Shown one piece after another: positions 36,545-47,087 of a DNA stretch of 64,000 nt. The DNA comes from Affinundibacterium nitidum (GTDB lineage Bacteria; Pseudomonadota; Gammaproteobacteria; Burkholderiales; Burkholderiaceae_D), in contig NZ_JACOFZ010000001.1 in NCBI RefSeq assembly GCF_014284155.1, forward strand, positions 620,001 through 684,000, read 5' to 3'. The position numbers and the translations under genes were made by a program. Numbering within the stretch: the stretch's first letter is position 1; each line of letters starts with the position of its first letter. Under the pieces are notes generated by a model, which was not told the DNA's origin, made no database searches, and saw only the letters and a list, made by a program, of their open reading frames with translations.

Positions 36545-38257
36545 ATGGCAACCGTCAATGATGCAGCTTTAATTGAACCTACGCCAGTACCAATGGTTTT
36601 TGGGATACCACAAACGCCCGGCGTGAGAACAATTATGCTCTCAGTGGGCGCCGCCATTGCGATCGCCATCATGGCTGGCATCTGGATGTGGAGTCAAGCA
36701 CCAGATTATCGCGTACTGTTTTCGAATTTCAATGATCGAGATGGTGGCGCCATTGTCGCTTCGCTTCAGCAACAGAATATTCCCTACAAGTACTCCGATG
36801 GTGGCAGCGCCATTCTAGTACCTGCGAACCAAGTACACGATGCTCGCTTGAAACTCGCATCGCAAGGGCTTCCTAAAGGTGGAAATGTCGGCTTCGAATT
36901 GATGGAAAATCAAAAGCTAGGTATCTCTCAGTTTTTAGAGCAAGTCAATTTCCAACGTGCATTAGAGGGTGAACTCGCACGTTCGATTCAAGCAGTCTCT
37001 GCCGTGCAAACTGCACGTGTCCATTTAGCTATTCCAAAAGCATCTGTGTTCGTTCGCGAACAGCAAAAACCGACTGCATCGGTTTTACTTAATCTATATC
37101 CTAGTCGAGTGTTAGATCAACAACAAGTAAGTGCCATTATTCATTTAGTTGCGAGCAGCATTCCAGAGCTTTCGGCGAAAAACGTTACGATTGTTGATCA
37201 AAACGGCAACTTACTATCTGACCCGAGCAAGCAAAATGCCAATCCAAATCTCGATCCGACCCAATTAAAGTATGTACAAGAATACCAAATGGGCGTGGTC
37301 AAGAAAATTGAATCGATTATTTCTCCAATCGTCGGAGCGCAAAATGTACGCGCCGAAGCGAGTGCAGATATTGATTTCTCACGGACCGAGCAGGCCGCCG
37401 AAATTTATCGTCCAAACACACCACCAGAGGCATCCAGCATTCGCAGTCAGCAAACCAGTGAATCATATGGAAAATCGAATACTGCTTCTGGTGTGCCAGG
37501 TGCATTAAGCAATCAACCACCTGCTCCAGCTACCGCACCGATCACGACACCTGCTACAGCAGCAAATGGCGCCGCAGCGAGCGCTGCGTCTGCACCCGCA
37601 CTTACTCAGAAAGATGCCACTATCAATTATGAGGTCGACAAAACCATCAAGTATACGCAGCAAGGAATGGGCGGACTCAAGCGTCTCTCTGTTGCAGTTG
37701 TTGTCAACTATAAATCAGAGACCGACAAAAACGGAAAAGTCACCACAAGACCACTCACAGATGTTGAGAAAAACCAAATTACGGATCTCGCCCGAGAGGC
37801 CATGGGATTTAGTAAAGAGCGTGGAGATACGCTTAACGTAGTGAATACACCATTCGCAGCGCCTGAGAAAGTTGTTAGCGAAGACATTCCACTTTGGAAG
37901 CAAGCTGATGTCATTCAGACAGCAAAAGAATTCGGTAAATATTTAATTGGTATTCTAGCTATGTTCTATATTTTCAAGAACTACTTGAAACCAACATTGA
38001 ATAAGATCACAGGTAAAGATCAAGAAAAAACTGAGGAAGAAAAAGAGAAAGAAAAAGAACAGAATGCACTTGAAAAATCGCAGAAGGAGGCAGATGATGA
38101 AGATGGAGCGATCGTCGAGTTAGAAGGTACTGTCGATGCTCAAGGACGTAAGCAACTATCGTCTTACGAAATCAATATGGATATGGCCAAGCAACTCGCT
38201 GCCAGTGATCCAAAAATCGTCGCAAACGTGATTAAAACATGGGTGAGCAATGAGTGA
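36545..38257 (+). CDS. fliF: Flagellar MS-ring protein FliF
   Basis: 570 residues. Two membrane helices (about 30-48, and about 455-475) bracket the periplasmic ring-building domains (LASQGLPKGGNVGFELME, FQRALEGELARSI). A Pro/Ala/Thr-rich spacer (about 300-360) is typical, and the C-terminal acidic tail binds FliG. It begins the fliFGHIJK cluster; its stop overlaps fliG by eight bases. Confidence 0.97.
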   Translation: MATVNDAALIEPTPVPMVFGIPQTPGVRTIMLSVGAAIAIAIMAGIWMWSQAPDYRVLFSNFNDRDGGAIVASLQQQNIPYKYSDGGSAILVPANQVHDARLKLASQGLPKGGNVGFELMENQKLGISQFLEQVNFQRALEGELARSIQAVSAVQTARVHLAIPKASVFVREQQKPTASVLLNLYPSRVLDQQQVSAIIHLVASSIPELSAKNVTIVDQNGNLLSDPSKQNANPNLDPTQLKYVQEYQMGVVKKIESIISPIVGAQNVRAEASADIDFSRTEQAAEIYRPNTPPEASSIRSQQTSESYGKSNTASGVPGALSNQPPAPATAPITTPATAANGAAASAASAPALTQKDATINYEVDKTIKYTQQGMGGLKRLSVAVVVNYKSETDKNGKVTTRPLTDVEKNQITDLAREAMGFSKERGDTLNVVNTPFAAPEKVVSEDIPLWKQADVIQTAKEFGKYLIGILAMFYIFKNYLKPTLNKITGKDQEKTEEEKEKEKEQNALEKSQKEADDEDGAIVELEGTVDAQGRKQLSSYEINMDMAKQLAASDPKIVANVIKTWVSNE

Positions 38258-39245
38258 AGACGGCATACAAAAAGCAGCCACTTTAATGTTGGCGCTCGGC
38301 GAAGATGCAGCAGCAGAAGTCATGAAGCATCTTGGGCCACGTGAAGTTCAGAAAATCGGTGCAGCGATGGCAACGATCGGCGCGATTCCACATGAAACGA
38401 TTGCCAAAGTATTAGAAGAGTTCAAGTCGCATGCCGATTTAAGTTCATCGGTGGGCTTAGACTCCGATGAATACATTCGGAATGTGCTCACCAAAGCACT
38501 TGGTGACGATAAAGCTTCGTCATTGCTGAATCGTATTTTAGGTGGCAAAGATGCGAGTGGGATCGAGAGTTTGAAGTGGATGGACTCAGCCTCAGTGGCA
38601 GAGTTAATCAAAAATGAGCATCCACAAATTATTGCCACCATTTTAGTTCACCTAGAAAGTGATCAAGCGAGCGAGATTTTGAATCATTTTAGTGAGCGCT
38701 TGCGAAATGATGCTGTGCTGCGTATTGCTACGCTTGACGGTATCCAGCCGACTGCACTACGTGAGCTCAATGACGTATTGACGAAACTATTGACAGGTAA
38801 TGAGAGCCTGAAGAAAAAATCGATTGGTGGTGTTCGTGCTGCAGCGGAAATCTTGAACTTCATGAGCGGCGAGAACGAAGCTTCCATCATGGAAAACCTG
38901 CGCAAATACGATGGCGACATGGCTGAAAAAATCATGGATGAAATGTTCGTCTTCGATAATATTCTCGAAATTGACGACCGCGGAATTCAATTATTGTTAC
39001 GCGAAGTGCAGTCTGATTCTCTGATTATTGCCCTCAAAGGTGCGAATGCGGATATGCGCGAAAAGATATTCAAAAACATGTCACAACGTGCTGCGGAAAT
39101 GATGCGAGAAGACCTCGAGTCAAAAGGACCCGTTCGTTTGTCTGAAGTTGAAGCACAGCAAAAACAGATTCTAATGATTGTTCGTCGTTTAGCGGACGAA
39201 GGTCAGATCATGCTTGGTGCTAAAGGTGAGGATGCCTATGTCTAG
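38250..39245 (+). CDS. fliG: Flagellar motor switch protein FliG
   Basis: 331 residues, full length. N-terminal FliF-binding part (AATLMLALGEDAAAEVMKHL), middle EHPQIIATILVHL and a C-terminal motor-torque domain (VFDNILEIDDRGIQLLLREV). The charged residues that contact the stator are expected in the C-terminal domain. FliG links MS ring, C ring and stator and sets rotational direction together with FliM and FliN. Confidence 0.97.
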   Translation: MSEDGIQKAATLMLALGEDAAAEVMKHLGPREVQKIGAAMATIGAIPHETIAKVLEEFKSHADLSSSVGLDSDEYIRNVLTKALGDDKASSLLNRILGGKDASGIESLKWMDSASVAELIKNEHPQIIATILVHLESDQASEILNHFSERLRNDAVLRIATLDGIQPTALRELNDVLTKLLTGNESLKKKSIGGVRAAAEILNFMSGENEASIMENLRKYDGDMAEKIMDEMFVFDNILEIDDRGIQLLLREVQSDSLIIALKGANADMREKIFKNMSQRAAEMMREDLESKGPVRLSEVEAQQKQILMIVRRLADEGQIMLGAKGEDAYV

Positions 39246-39912
39246 TGTTCTTCCCAAAGGACAGCAAACGGCGTATCAACGATGGGAACTTACCTCGTTT
39301 GGCGACGCTCGTGCTTCACAAGTGGAAAAACAAAATGAAGTTTCTCGAATAGCCCAAGCCGAAATCAATGCCATAAAAGAGCAAGCGCGCAACGAAGCCT
39401 ACGCTGAAGGCTATAAAGAAGCCTACCAAGCTGGCTTCAACGAAGGACAGCAAGCTGGATACGCGGAGATGCAGGAGCAAGCTCGCACATTAATTTCTCA
39501 TATCGAAGGCTTAGCTCAGCAATTCCAAGGTCAATTGAATCTAGCCCATGAAGTCGTCGGCGATGAGCTGCTTCAATTAGCAATCAGCTTGGCAAGTAGT
39601 ATGACGAAAAAACATTTTGAACTAGCTCCAGAATCCATCACGACAATCGTTCAAGAAGCGATCGCCCTATTACCATCGATACAGCAACCTGCTCAAATTT
39701 TTCTACATCCTGAAGACCTTGATTTAGTTAAAGAGCTTGCCAGCGCCACATTGGAAAAAGACGGCTGGCGTCTCTTTCCAGATCATCAAATGACTCGAGG
39801 TGGGTGCCGAATCGAGACGGGACAAAACGTGATCGACGCAACGTATGAAACACGTTGGAATCGCCTTACGGAAAATCTGATTGGTGTAACTCATACTGCG
39901 GAACTTGTATGA
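39238..39912 (+). CDS. fliH: Flagellar assembly protein FliH
   Basis: 224 residues from ATG 39238, chosen because GAGG lies six bases upstream; the start overlaps the fliG stop by eight bases. The central GxxxG-like stretch ([25 protein letters not shown]) is characteristic of FliH, and the C-terminal domain ([16 protein letters not shown] onward) matches. FliH regulates the FliI ATPase and delivers it to the export gate. Confidence 0.93.
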   Translation: MSSVLPKGQQTAYQRWELTSFGDARASQVEKQNEVSRIAQAEINAIKEQARNEAYAEGYKEAYQAGFNEGQQAGYAEMQEQARTLISHIEGLAQQFQGQLNLAHEVVGDELLQLAISLASSMTKKHFELAPESITTIVQEAIALLPSIQQPAQIFLHPEDLDLVKELASATLEKDGWRLFPDHQMTRGGCRIETGQNVIDATYETRWNRLTENLIGVTHTAELV

Positions 39913-41300
39913 ACACCCTTACCTCCCCCAACACTTGGAAGACCCAACTTCAGTCGAGCTTGAAAAAAGTTCAACAAGGACAAGTGGAAAACGTTTCTGG
40001 CCGTATCGTAAAGGTGACGGGGTTGGTGATGGAAGCGGTTGGCATCAAACTCCCTGTCGGCAGCGCGTGTCTGATCGAACTACAAAGTGGAATCAAGATT
40101 GAAGCTGAAGTTGTTGGCTTTGATGGTGACCGTCTATTTTTGATGCCGCAAAGTGATCTAGAAGGTGTGATTCCAGGGGCTCCGGTTTTTCCAGTGAATG
40201 CTCCGCAAATTCACGACCCAACACAACCACAACGGCGTAATAGCGATCGCACCAAACACTTACCAGTCGGCGAAGAATTGCTAGGACGTGTACTCGACGC
40301 CAATGGCCGAGCATTAGATAGTATTGGCCCTATTCATTGCAGAGCGACAGCACCACTTGGTGCACGTATCTACAACCCCCTCGCACGCGCCCCTATCAAG
40401 GAACAGCTTGACGTCGGTGTCCGAGCAATCAATAGCATGCTGACCGTCGGTCGCGGACAGCGCCTCGGCCTATTTGCTGGTTCTGGCGTAGGTAAGAGTG
40501 TGCTACTTGGCATGATGGCGCGCTACACCACAGCAGATGTCATCGTTGTCGGCCTGATCGGTGAACGGGGACGTGAGGTCAAAGAATTTATCGAAGAGAT
40601 TTTAGGGGAAGAGGGACTTGCGAGATCGGTCGTGGTGGCAGCTCCAGCCGATGCGCCTCCACTCATGCGACTACAAGGTGCCGCCTACGCAACAACAATT
40701 GCAGAGTATTTCCGAGATCAAGGAAAAAACGTCTTACTTATCATGGACTCATTAACACGTTATGCAATGGCACAACGTGAAATTGCCTTAGCCATCGGTG
40801 AGCCACCGGCTACCAAAGGTTACCCACCTTCCGTATTTGCAAAACTTCCTATCTTGGTTGAACGCGCTGGTAATGGAAAACTTGGTGGTGGATCAATCAC
40901 TGCCTTCTATACCGTACTAACCGAGGGTGATGATCAACAAGACCCCATCGCTGACTCGGCACGCGCTATTCTCGACGGGCATATTGTACTTAATCGGACA
41001 TTGGCAGAAAGCGGACACTATCCTGCGATTGACATCGAACAATCAATCAGCCGAGCAATGCACGGTATTACGACGCCACAACATCAAGCTGCTGCTCGCA
41101 AATTAAAGCAACTTTATTCGCGTTACGAAAGAAGCCGGGACTTGATCAACGTCGGTGCGTATTCCGCAGGTTCCGACCCTCTGTTGGACGAAGCCATTCG
41201 GAAGTACGCGCGAATCCAAGCCTTTTTACAACAAGAAATACCGGAAAAGGCCAGCATTTCAGAGAGTTTAGAGGGACTTTCCGCTCTATTCGAGGCTTAG
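39909..41300 (+). CDS. fliI: Flagellum-specific ATPase FliI
   Basis: 463 residues from ATG 39909, whose ATGA overlaps the fliH stop. Walker A in [14 protein letters not shown], Walker B in [21 protein letters not shown], then [18 protein letters not shown], the F1-like arrangement of type III export ATPases. FliI energises unfolding and release of export substrates at the base of the flagellum. Confidence 0.97.
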   Translation: MNTLTSPNTWKTQLQSSLKKVQQGQVENVSGRIVKVTGLVMEAVGIKLPVGSACLIELQSGIKIEAEVVGFDGDRLFLMPQSDLEGVIPGAPVFPVNAPQIHDPTQPQRRNSDRTKHLPVGEELLGRVLDANGRALDSIGPIHCRATAPLGARIYNPLARAPIKEQLDVGVRAINSMLTVGRGQRLGLFAGSGVGKSVLLGMMARYTTADVIVVGLIGERGREVKEFIEEILGEEGLARSVVVAAPADAPPLMRLQGAAYATTIAEYFRDQGKNVLLIMDSLTRYAMAQREIALAIGEPPATKGYPPSVFAKLPILVERAGNGKLGGGSITAFYTVLTEGDDQQDPIADSARAILDGHIVLNRTLAESGHYPAIDIEQSISRAMHGITTPQHQAAARKLKQLYSRYERSRDLINVGAYSAGSDPLLDEAIRKYARIQAFLQQEIPEKASISESLEGLSALFEA

Positions 41301-41344
41301 ATTATTTTAACCTGCTCTATGATGAAATATAAAATCGGTATCAC

Positions 41345-41782
41345 ATGGTCAAATCGCAATTACAAACACTCATCGAGCTTGCTGAAAGTGAACTCGATGT
41401 CGCCACAAAAAGTCTAGGTCGGGCGGTTAAGGCGAAAGATGATGCCGATGCACAGCTGACGATGTTGGTTCAGTACCGAAGTGACTATGAAGATAAGCTA
41501 CAGAACCATGCGCAGCGGGGATTGAATGTGGCTCAGTTTGCCAACTTTCAAGCCTTTATAGGAAAACTAGATCAGGCTATTGAAGGTCAGAAAAAAATTA
41601 TTGTAGACGCAGAATACAGAGTAAAGAGTGCCACGCTGCATTGGCAAGAATGTGAAAAGAAACGCCTTTCCTATCAAGTATTGATTGATAAGAATCAGCG
41701 CCAAGCGCAATTAAAAGAAGCGAAACGAGATCAGAAGCAAACCGATGAACTAGCAACTCGTACCTTGTTTTACAAACGTTAA
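41345..41782 (+). CDS. fliJ: Flagellar export chaperone-like protein FliJ
   Basis: 145 residues, almost entirely coiled coil (QTLIELAESELDVATKSLGRAVKAKDDADAQ region). FliJ is the export-complex stalk that connects FliI to FlhA and promotes chaperone cycling. Matches the usual position between fliI and fliK. Confidence 0.92.
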   Translation: MVKSQLQTLIELAESELDVATKSLGRAVKAKDDADAQLTMLVQYRSDYEDKLQNHAQRGLNVAQFANFQAFIGKLDQAIEGQKKIIVDAEYRVKSATLHWQECEKKRLSYQVLIDKNQRQAQLKEAKRDQKQTDELATRTLFYKR

Positions 41783-41807
41783 TTTGAATTTCTAACTGGG
41801 TGGGACC

Positions 41808-43361
41808 ATGCATACACCGCAAATCATTACGCAATCACTGAGCCCCATTACACCTTCAAAAAACAATAGTGGGATGAATGAAGGAAAGCCGACGACGAGC
41901 TTTAATTCCATGTTGAATAAGGAAGTTAGCAATCAGAACAAGCTTGCCGTCAAAAACAGCACAAACGACGCCAATAAAAATAAAGTCAATAAGCCAAGCG
42001 AAGCTCCTCCGCCTGCAAAACAAGACGCAAGTGATGTACAAGTTGCGGAGAGCTCAGGCAAAAAAATTAGCGAAGAATCAGAGTCAGCTACTGAAAATAC
42101 AGATGACATGTCGACGGAGACAAATAACATATTGGCTTTCGTCGACCAACTGAGTCAGTTGGGACTAAAAAATCCGGCAACGAATGAGTCGAATGCTCCT
42201 TTGCTGGAGAGTGATAGTGCGAATCTTGAAGCTCAATCCTTGCGGGTGTCGAGCGATTCCATTCTTGGGCGAGACGCTGCAAGTAAAAATTTGATGCAGA
42301 AAGTCGGCGATGCAAAGGTAGTTCAAGAAGACACACTCGATACCACATCTCAACAAACCGCCTCTCAGTTTAAAGCGCTGATGAGTGAAAGCGAACAGCT
42401 CAACCAAGATCAAAATAAGCTAGCACCATCCCAATTAGCCACAGCGGATTTCGAAAGCAAAAGTATCACATCGAGCGATAGTAAGCGCGCGAGTGATCTC
42501 AACGATAACTCGCGCGACTTGAGTCTTGAACAGGTACAGGCAGGTGCAAGTATCTTGGCTCAGCAAATGGCCAAGGCTGAAGCTGGATCGTCTGAAAAAT
42601 TAAGTGCTTCGAAAAACACTGACACTAGCGACGCTCTTTCAGAAATCAGTATCAAAGATGTAAAAACAAAAGTAGACCGTGATGGCGACCAAGTTGAAAA
42701 TAAAAAAATGGCAAGAGACACTCAAGCACTTGCTTCGAATCAGGACAAATTTTCCTCCAAACTTGAATTACAGCGAGACAAGTCTTTCGATTCCAAGAAT
42801 AACCAGACATCTAATTCCCAAGCTGCAGACCAAACAAATGCGATAGGAAGCGTTCAAAATCAAACACCACCGTCAGAAACGACAAAACTCAATGAACTGA
42901 TCAAAACACAGGCAGGAATGGAACAAATCTCGCCTCGTGTCGGCAGCAAAGCTTGGGACCAAGCAATTGGGCAAAAAGTGGTTTGGATGGTCGCTGGGGG
43001 TGAACAAAGTGCAGAACTTACACTTAATCCACCCGATCTTGGGCCACTCCAAGTTGTTCTTAGCATCAGCGATAACCAAGTTGACGCCAGTTTCGTTTCT
43101 TCACATTTGGACGTTCGCGAAGCCATTGAAGCCGCAGCACCTCAGCTAAGAGAGATGCTAGATAACGCAGGGATTTCTTTAACAGGCTTCTCAGTAAATG
43201 CAGAAACAAAATCGAACGACACACAGTTCGCGCAAGACCGTCCGAATCAGAGACAATCGTCTAGTAGCGCAAGAAACAACAGTGAAACAAAGGTGGGGGA
43301 GCTTCCAATCAGTAACCGCGCATCACGGACTCAACTTGGCGCGGTAGATACCTTCGTATAA
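41808..43361 (+). CDS. fliK: Flagellar hook-length control protein FliK
   Basis: 517 residues. The first 360 residues are low complexity, rich in Ser, Lys, Gln, Asn and Asp, as expected of the molecular-ruler part. The C-terminal domain carries the family core KVVWMVAGGEQSAELTLNPPDLGPLQVVL and FVSSHLDVREAIEAAAPQLREML, here given by its key parts. This domain contacts FlhB to switch export from hook to filament substrates. It is the canonical FliK of the fliFGHIJK block, unlike the shorter FliK-like protein at 33580. Confidence 0.93.
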   Translation: MHTPQIITQSLSPITPSKNNSGMNEGKPTTSFNSMLNKEVSNQNKLAVKNSTNDANKNKVNKPSEAPPPAKQDASDVQVAESSGKKISEESESATENTDDMSTETNNILAFVDQLSQLGLKNPATNESNAPLLESDSANLEAQSLRVSSDSILGRDAASKNLMQKVGDAKVVQEDTLDTTSQQTASQFKALMSESEQLNQDQNKLAPSQLATADFESKSITSSDSKRASDLNDNSRDLSLEQVQAGASILAQQMAKAEAGSSEKLSASKNTDTSDALSEISIKDVKTKVDRDGDQVENKKMARDTQALASNQDKFSSKLELQRDKSFDSKNNQTSNSQAADQTNAIGSVQNQTPPSETTKLNELIKTQAGMEQISPRVGSKAWDQAIGQKVVWMVAGGEQSAELTLNPPDLGPLQVVLSISDNQVDASFVSSHLDVREAIEAAAPQLREMLDNAGISLTGFSVNAETKSNDTQFAQDRPNQRQSSSSARNNSETKVGELPISNRASRTQLGAVDTFV

Positions 43362-43664
43362 ATCTGTTGCCAAATCACGCCAAAACAAAGGTTTTTTGAC
43401 AATACATAACAGTGTTAGATTGTGAGATTCAAAACAATACTATAATTGAACAGATGAAATTAATTCCCTAATGAAACATTGGACACCTTGGTTGGCAACC
43501 TACGCCAGTCGGGTTTCGAAACTTCATAGACTTCATTTCATCGGTTCGAATGCTGAATCCATAAGTTAAGCCCGAAATCCAGCTCTTTTTCCCAGATGAG
43601 ACGGTGAGAAAAATGCGGATAATGATCAACAAGCACTGAAGCATTGATGTAGCGAGAGGAAAAA
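43362..43664 (+). other. Intergenic region between fliK and fliL with a possible promoter
   Basis: 303 bp without a convincing gene. A perfect TATAAT at 43441-43446 has TTGTGA at 43420-43425 (15-base spacer), a fair vegetative promoter candidate reading toward fliL. A start-to-stop frame at 43470 of about 30 codons shows no conserved character. The fliLMNOPQR block may thus be transcribed separately from fliFGHIJK. Confidence 0.35.
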
Positions 43665-44168
43665 ATGTCAAAAGCACCTGCCAAACCAGCAGACGATGGC
43701 GCAGCGCCAGCAGGAAAATCAAAGAAGAAATTGATTGTCATTATTCTTGCAGCAGTAGTTTTATTAGGTGGTGTCGGAGGAGGAGCTTTCTTCTTCCTAT
43801 CTAAGAAAAAAGGCGATAGCAAAGAGAAAGAACACAAAGAAGAAGTCGCCAAAGCGCCTGTTTTCTTACCGTTGGAACCATTCGTCGTGAATTTGCAGTC
43901 TGAAGGTGGCGATAAATATTTGCAAGTCCAAATGACATTACAGGTGCCAGATGATGCACAAGTTGCTTTGATCAAAGCCAATGTACCTCAAGTGCGTAGC
44001 CGGCTCTTAATGTTATTGTCGAGCAAAGATGCAAATGAAATTCTGACGCAAGAAGGCAAAGACAAACTGATTGAAGAAATAACTGAACAAATCAATTTAC
44101 CGTTTGTTCCCAAGGGAGACCCGCAGAAAGTTAGCGGTGTATTTTTTACTTCTTTTGTAGTGCAATAA
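43665..44168 (+). CDS. fliL: Flagellar basal body-associated protein FliL
   Basis: 167 residues. Short N-terminal cytoplasmic tail, one membrane helix (LIVIILAAVVLLGGVGGGAFFFL, about 25-46) and a periplasmic domain with FVPLEPFVVNL-like LPLEPFVVNLQ and a C-terminal VSGVFFTSFVVQ. FliL sits near the stator and affects torque and stator retention. The start AGAGGAAAAA is well placed upstream. Confidence 0.93.
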   Translation: MSKAPAKPADDGAAPAGKSKKKLIVIILAAVVLLGGVGGGAFFFLSKKKGDSKEKEHKEEVAKAPVFLPLEPFVVNLQSEGGDKYLQVQMTLQVPDDAQVALIKANVPQVRSRLLMLLSSKDANEILTQEGKDKLIEEITEQINLPFVPKGDPQKVSGVFFTSFVVQ

Positions 44169-44172
44169 AAAC

Positions 44173-45186
44173 GTGTCTGATAATTTTCTATCACAGGAAG
44201 AAGTCGATGCCCTTCTGAAGGGCGTGACTGGCGATCAAGACGATACCGATAATCTTGAAGATACCTCGGGTGTCCGCCCCTATAACTTGGCCACCCAGGA
44301 ACGTATCGTTCGTGGGCGTATGCCAACCTTGGAAATTATCAATGAACGTTTTGCACGCCTACTCCGCATTGGATTATTCAACTTCCTACGCCGTAGCGCA
44401 GAGGTTTCAGTTGGTACAGTAAAGGTATCGAAATATAGCGAATTTATTCGTAATCTTGTGGTACCAACCAATCTCAATCTCACTCACATGAAACCCTTGC
44501 GGGGAACATCTCTGATTGTATTGGACCCAGGCCTAGTTTTTCTCTTAGTCGATAATCTGTTTGGTGGCGATGGTCGTTTTCACACCCGTGTTGAAGGTCG
44601 TGATTTTACACAAACTGAACAAAGGATTATTCAGCGTATTCTCGAAATCATTTACGAGACTTATGCTAAATCGTGGGAACCTGTTTACCCGGTTCAGTTC
44701 GAATATATTCGTTCTGAGATGAACACCCAATTTGCAAATATCGCGACACCAAACGAAGTCGTTGTCTCTACCACATTCACGATTGAACTCGGGCCTGTCA
44801 GTGGCGAAATGCATATGTGCATGCCCTACTCCATGATTGAACCAATTCGCGATTTATTAACCAGTAGCTTGCAGGGTGAGACTCTAGAAATTGATAAACG
44901 TTGGGTGCGTCTGATGACCCAACAAATTCAAATTGCTGAAGTGGAATTGGTGGCAGATTTGGGACAAACAAGAATCACGCTAGGTGACATCTTGAATATG
45001 AAGGTTGGCGATGTAATTCCTTTGCAAGTACCAGAGATAGTCTCGGCAAAGGTCGACGGCACACCAGTCATGGAATGTAAGTATGGCGTTTTCAATGGCC
45101 AATATGCCTTACGTGTAGAAAAATTATTAGGCTCGAGCGTCAATGAAATAGCGCACGAAGTAATGCAGGGAGAGAACAATGGATGA
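44173..45186 (+). CDS. fliM: Flagellar motor switch protein FliM
   Basis: 337 residues, start at GTG 44173. The N-terminal LSQEEVDALLKGV segment is the CheY-P binding peptide. The CheC-like middle domain and the C-terminal SpoA domain follow. It receives the chemotaxis signal in the C ring. It follows fliL by four bases and overlaps fliN by eight bases. Confidence 0.97.
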   Translation: MSDNFLSQEEVDALLKGVTGDQDDTDNLEDTSGVRPYNLATQERIVRGRMPTLEIINERFARLLRIGLFNFLRRSAEVSVGTVKVSKYSEFIRNLVVPTNLNLTHMKPLRGTSLIVLDPGLVFLLVDNLFGGDGRFHTRVEGRDFTQTEQRIIQRILEIIYETYAKSWEPVYPVQFEYIRSEMNTQFANIATPNEVVVSTTFTIELGPVSGEMHMCMPYSMIEPIRDLLTSSLQGETLEIDKRWVRLMTQQIQIAEVELVADLGQTRITLGDILNMKVGDVIPLQVPEIVSAKVDGTPVMECKYGVFNGQYALRVEKLLGSSVNEIAHEVMQGENNG

Positions 45187-45607
45187 CAATAACGAAACCC
45201 CGATTAGCGAAGATGATTGGGGCGCGGCGATTGCGGAACAGGAAAAAGCCGATGCTGAAGCGGCTGCACGAGCAGCTGCGCCGGCAGTGAGCTCTGGGGC
45301 TGGCTTGTTCCAAGAATTTGGTAAGGGCACACAATCGCAAACGCAAAACGACATCGATTTCATTCTCGACATCCCTGTTCAATTAACCGTTGAACTAGGA
45401 CGCACCAAAATTGCGATTAAGAATTTATTACAATTGGCCCAAGGTTCTGTGGTTGAGTTAGATGGTTTAGCGGGTGAACCAATGGATGTCTTGGTAAATG
45501 GCTGCTTGATTGCACAAGGTGAAGTCGTCGTGGTCAATGATAAGTTTGGTATTCGTTTAACTGACATTGTTACCCCAGCCGAGCGTATACGTAAGCTCAA
45601 CAAATAA
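45179..45607 (+). CDS. fliN: Flagellar motor switch protein FliN
   Basis: 142 residues. The N-terminal acidic/Ala-rich stretch (EQEKADAEAAARAAAPA) precedes the conserved SpoA domain (ILDIPVQLTVELGRTKIAIKNLLQLAQGSVVELD). FliN polymerises with FliM and docks FliH-FliI for export. Its final TAA shares an A with the fliO ATG (TAATG). Confidence 0.95.
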   Translation: MDDNNETPISEDDWGAAIAEQEKADAEAAARAAAPAVSSGAGLFQEFGKGTQSQTQNDIDFILDIPVQLTVELGRTKIAIKNLLQLAQGSVVELDGLAGEPMDVLVNGCLIAQGEVVVVNDKFGIRLTDIVTPAERIRKLNK

Positions 45608-46023
45608 TGCATAAGATACTTTCGCTGCTTGTTTGCCTAGGCTTGCCTACTTTAAGTTTTGCGCAAGCCAAAACGGTATCTCCTAGTACCGGGCTCTTAC
45701 AAATATTCTTGGCATTAGCTTTCGTTATTGCGCTGATGTTAGCCTTCGCTTGGTTGTTTAAACGGATCGGGCCAATCGCCAACGGACATCTACTGCAGCT
45801 AAAAGTCATCGGCGGTTTGAACATTGGAAATCGTGAAAAGATAATGGTGGTGGAAGTCGCAGATCAATGGTTAGTTCTCGGTGTTACTGCGCAAAACATC
45901 AATACCTTGGCGACTCTTCCAAAGCAAGAAATACCCACAAACCAAACGAACACATTAACGCAAAATAATTTTGCGGACTGGCTTAAAAAGAATCTCGACA
46001 AGCGCAATCCACCTCAGCCTTAA
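45607..46023 (+). CDS. fliO: Flagellar biosynthesis protein FliO
   Basis: 138 residues. A probable signal-like N-terminus (LLVCLGLPTLSFAQA), a membrane helix (LLQIFLALAFVIALMLAFAWLF) and a FliO domain (LLQLKVIGGLNIGNREKIMVVEVADQWLVLGVT, shown by key parts). FliO helps assemble or stabilise FliP in the export gate. Nine bases upstream of fliP. Confidence 0.9.
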   Translation: MHKILSLLVCLGLPTLSFAQAKTVSPSTGLLQIFLALAFVIALMLAFAWLFKRIGPIANGHLLQLKVIGGLNIGNREKIMVVEVADQWLVLGVTAQNINTLATLPKQEIPTNQTNTLTQNNFADWLKKNLDKRNPPQP

Positions 46024-46032
46024 AGTAAGATC

Positions 46033-46803
46033 ATGAATAGACCACGCGCTTACCTCGGCATCGCAGCTGCATTAGGATGCTTCGCTCTGTGCCTTTTTGC
46101 ACCAGAGTTAGCATTCGCGAAAGCCAATAGCGCGCTCCCTGTAATTACGAGCACGCCCGCTGGTGGTGGTGGCCAAAATTACTCGCTTAGCATTCAAACT
46201 TTATTATTCCTCACTGCCTTAAGTTTCCTCCCCGCAGTGCTTTTGATGATGACGAGCTTCACGCGCATCATCATCGTCTTATCTCTCCTGCGCCAAGCAT
46301 TGGGAACGCAGGGTGCACCACCCAATCAGGTCTTGGTTGGTCTATCGCTGTTTCTCACGTTGTTTGTCATGGGGCCGACGTTCGATAAGATCTATGAAGA
46401 CGCCTATGTACCTTTCAGTGAAAACAAAATCACCATGCAAAAGGCCATGGAAAAAGGTGCCGAGCCGTTAAAACAATTCATGTTAAAGCAGACGCGTGAA
46501 ACCGATATCGCATTGTATGTTCGCCTTTCAAATACGCCGCAATTACAGGGGCCAGAGGATGTGCCTTTGCGCGTACTGATTCCTGCGTTTATTACAAGCG
46601 AATTAAAAACTGCGTTCCAAATCAGTTTCGCTATTTTTATACCATTTTTGATCATCGACATGGTCGTCGCGAGCGTCTTGATGGCAATGGGTATGATGAT
46701 GGTTTCGCCCTCTATTGTGTCCTTACCATTTAAGCTGATGTTATTTGTATTGGTCGATGGATGGCAACTCTTGATTGGCTCTCTGGCCAAGAGTTTTTAC
46801 TAG
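46033..46803 (+). CDS. fliP: Flagellar export gate protein FliP
   Basis: 256 residues. A cleavable N-terminal signal segment ([19 protein letters not shown]) precedes the family core [37 protein letters not shown] (key part [12 protein letters not shown]) and C-terminal membrane segments ([22 protein letters not shown]). With FliQ and FliR it forms the export gate in the MS ring. Confidence 0.97.
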   Translation: MNRPRAYLGIAAALGCFALCLFAPELAFAKANSALPVITSTPAGGGGQNYSLSIQTLLFLTALSFLPAVLLMMTSFTRIIIVLSLLRQALGTQGAPPNQVLVGLSLFLTLFVMGPTFDKIYEDAYVPFSENKITMQKAMEKGAEPLKQFMLKQTRETDIALYVRLSNTPQLQGPEDVPLRVLIPAFITSELKTAFQISFAIFIPFLIIDMVVASVLMAMGMMMVSPSIVSLPFKLMLFVLVDGWQLLIGSLAKSFY

Positions 46804-46812
46804 GAGTCTCAC

Positions 46813-47082
46813 ATGACACCCGACAGCGTTATGACCTTAGGTCGCCATGCAATGGAAATCACGTTAATGGTTTCCGCACCATTACTGTTGGTGGCGCTTT
46901 TGATTGGTCTCATTGTCAGTATTTTTCAAGCAGCTACGCAAATTAATGAAACCACTCTTTCATTTATTCCAAAACTCGTTGGCATATTCGTCACTTTAGT
47001 TATTGCAGGCCCATGGATGTTGACGGTGATGGGTGATTACATGCGAGAAGTATTCACTGGGATCGCTACGATCGCTGGCTAA
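46813..47082 (+). CDS. fliQ: Flagellar export gate protein FliQ
   Basis: 89 residues, two membrane helices; typical MTLGRHAMEITLMVSAPLLLVALLIGL (key part ETTLSFIPKLVGIF later in the sequence). Part of the FliPQR export gate complex. Nine bases after fliP and five bases before fliR. Confidence 0.97.
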   Translation: MTPDSVMTLGRHAMEITLMVSAPLLLVALLIGLIVSIFQAATQINETTLSFIPKLVGIFVTLVIAGPWMLTVMGDYMREVFTGIATIAG

Positions 47083-47087
47083 ACGCC

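Noticed and set aside
43470-43569. Short frame of about 30 codons starting MKHWTPW upstream of fliL
   Set aside because: Too short, no ribosome binding site and no conserved feature.
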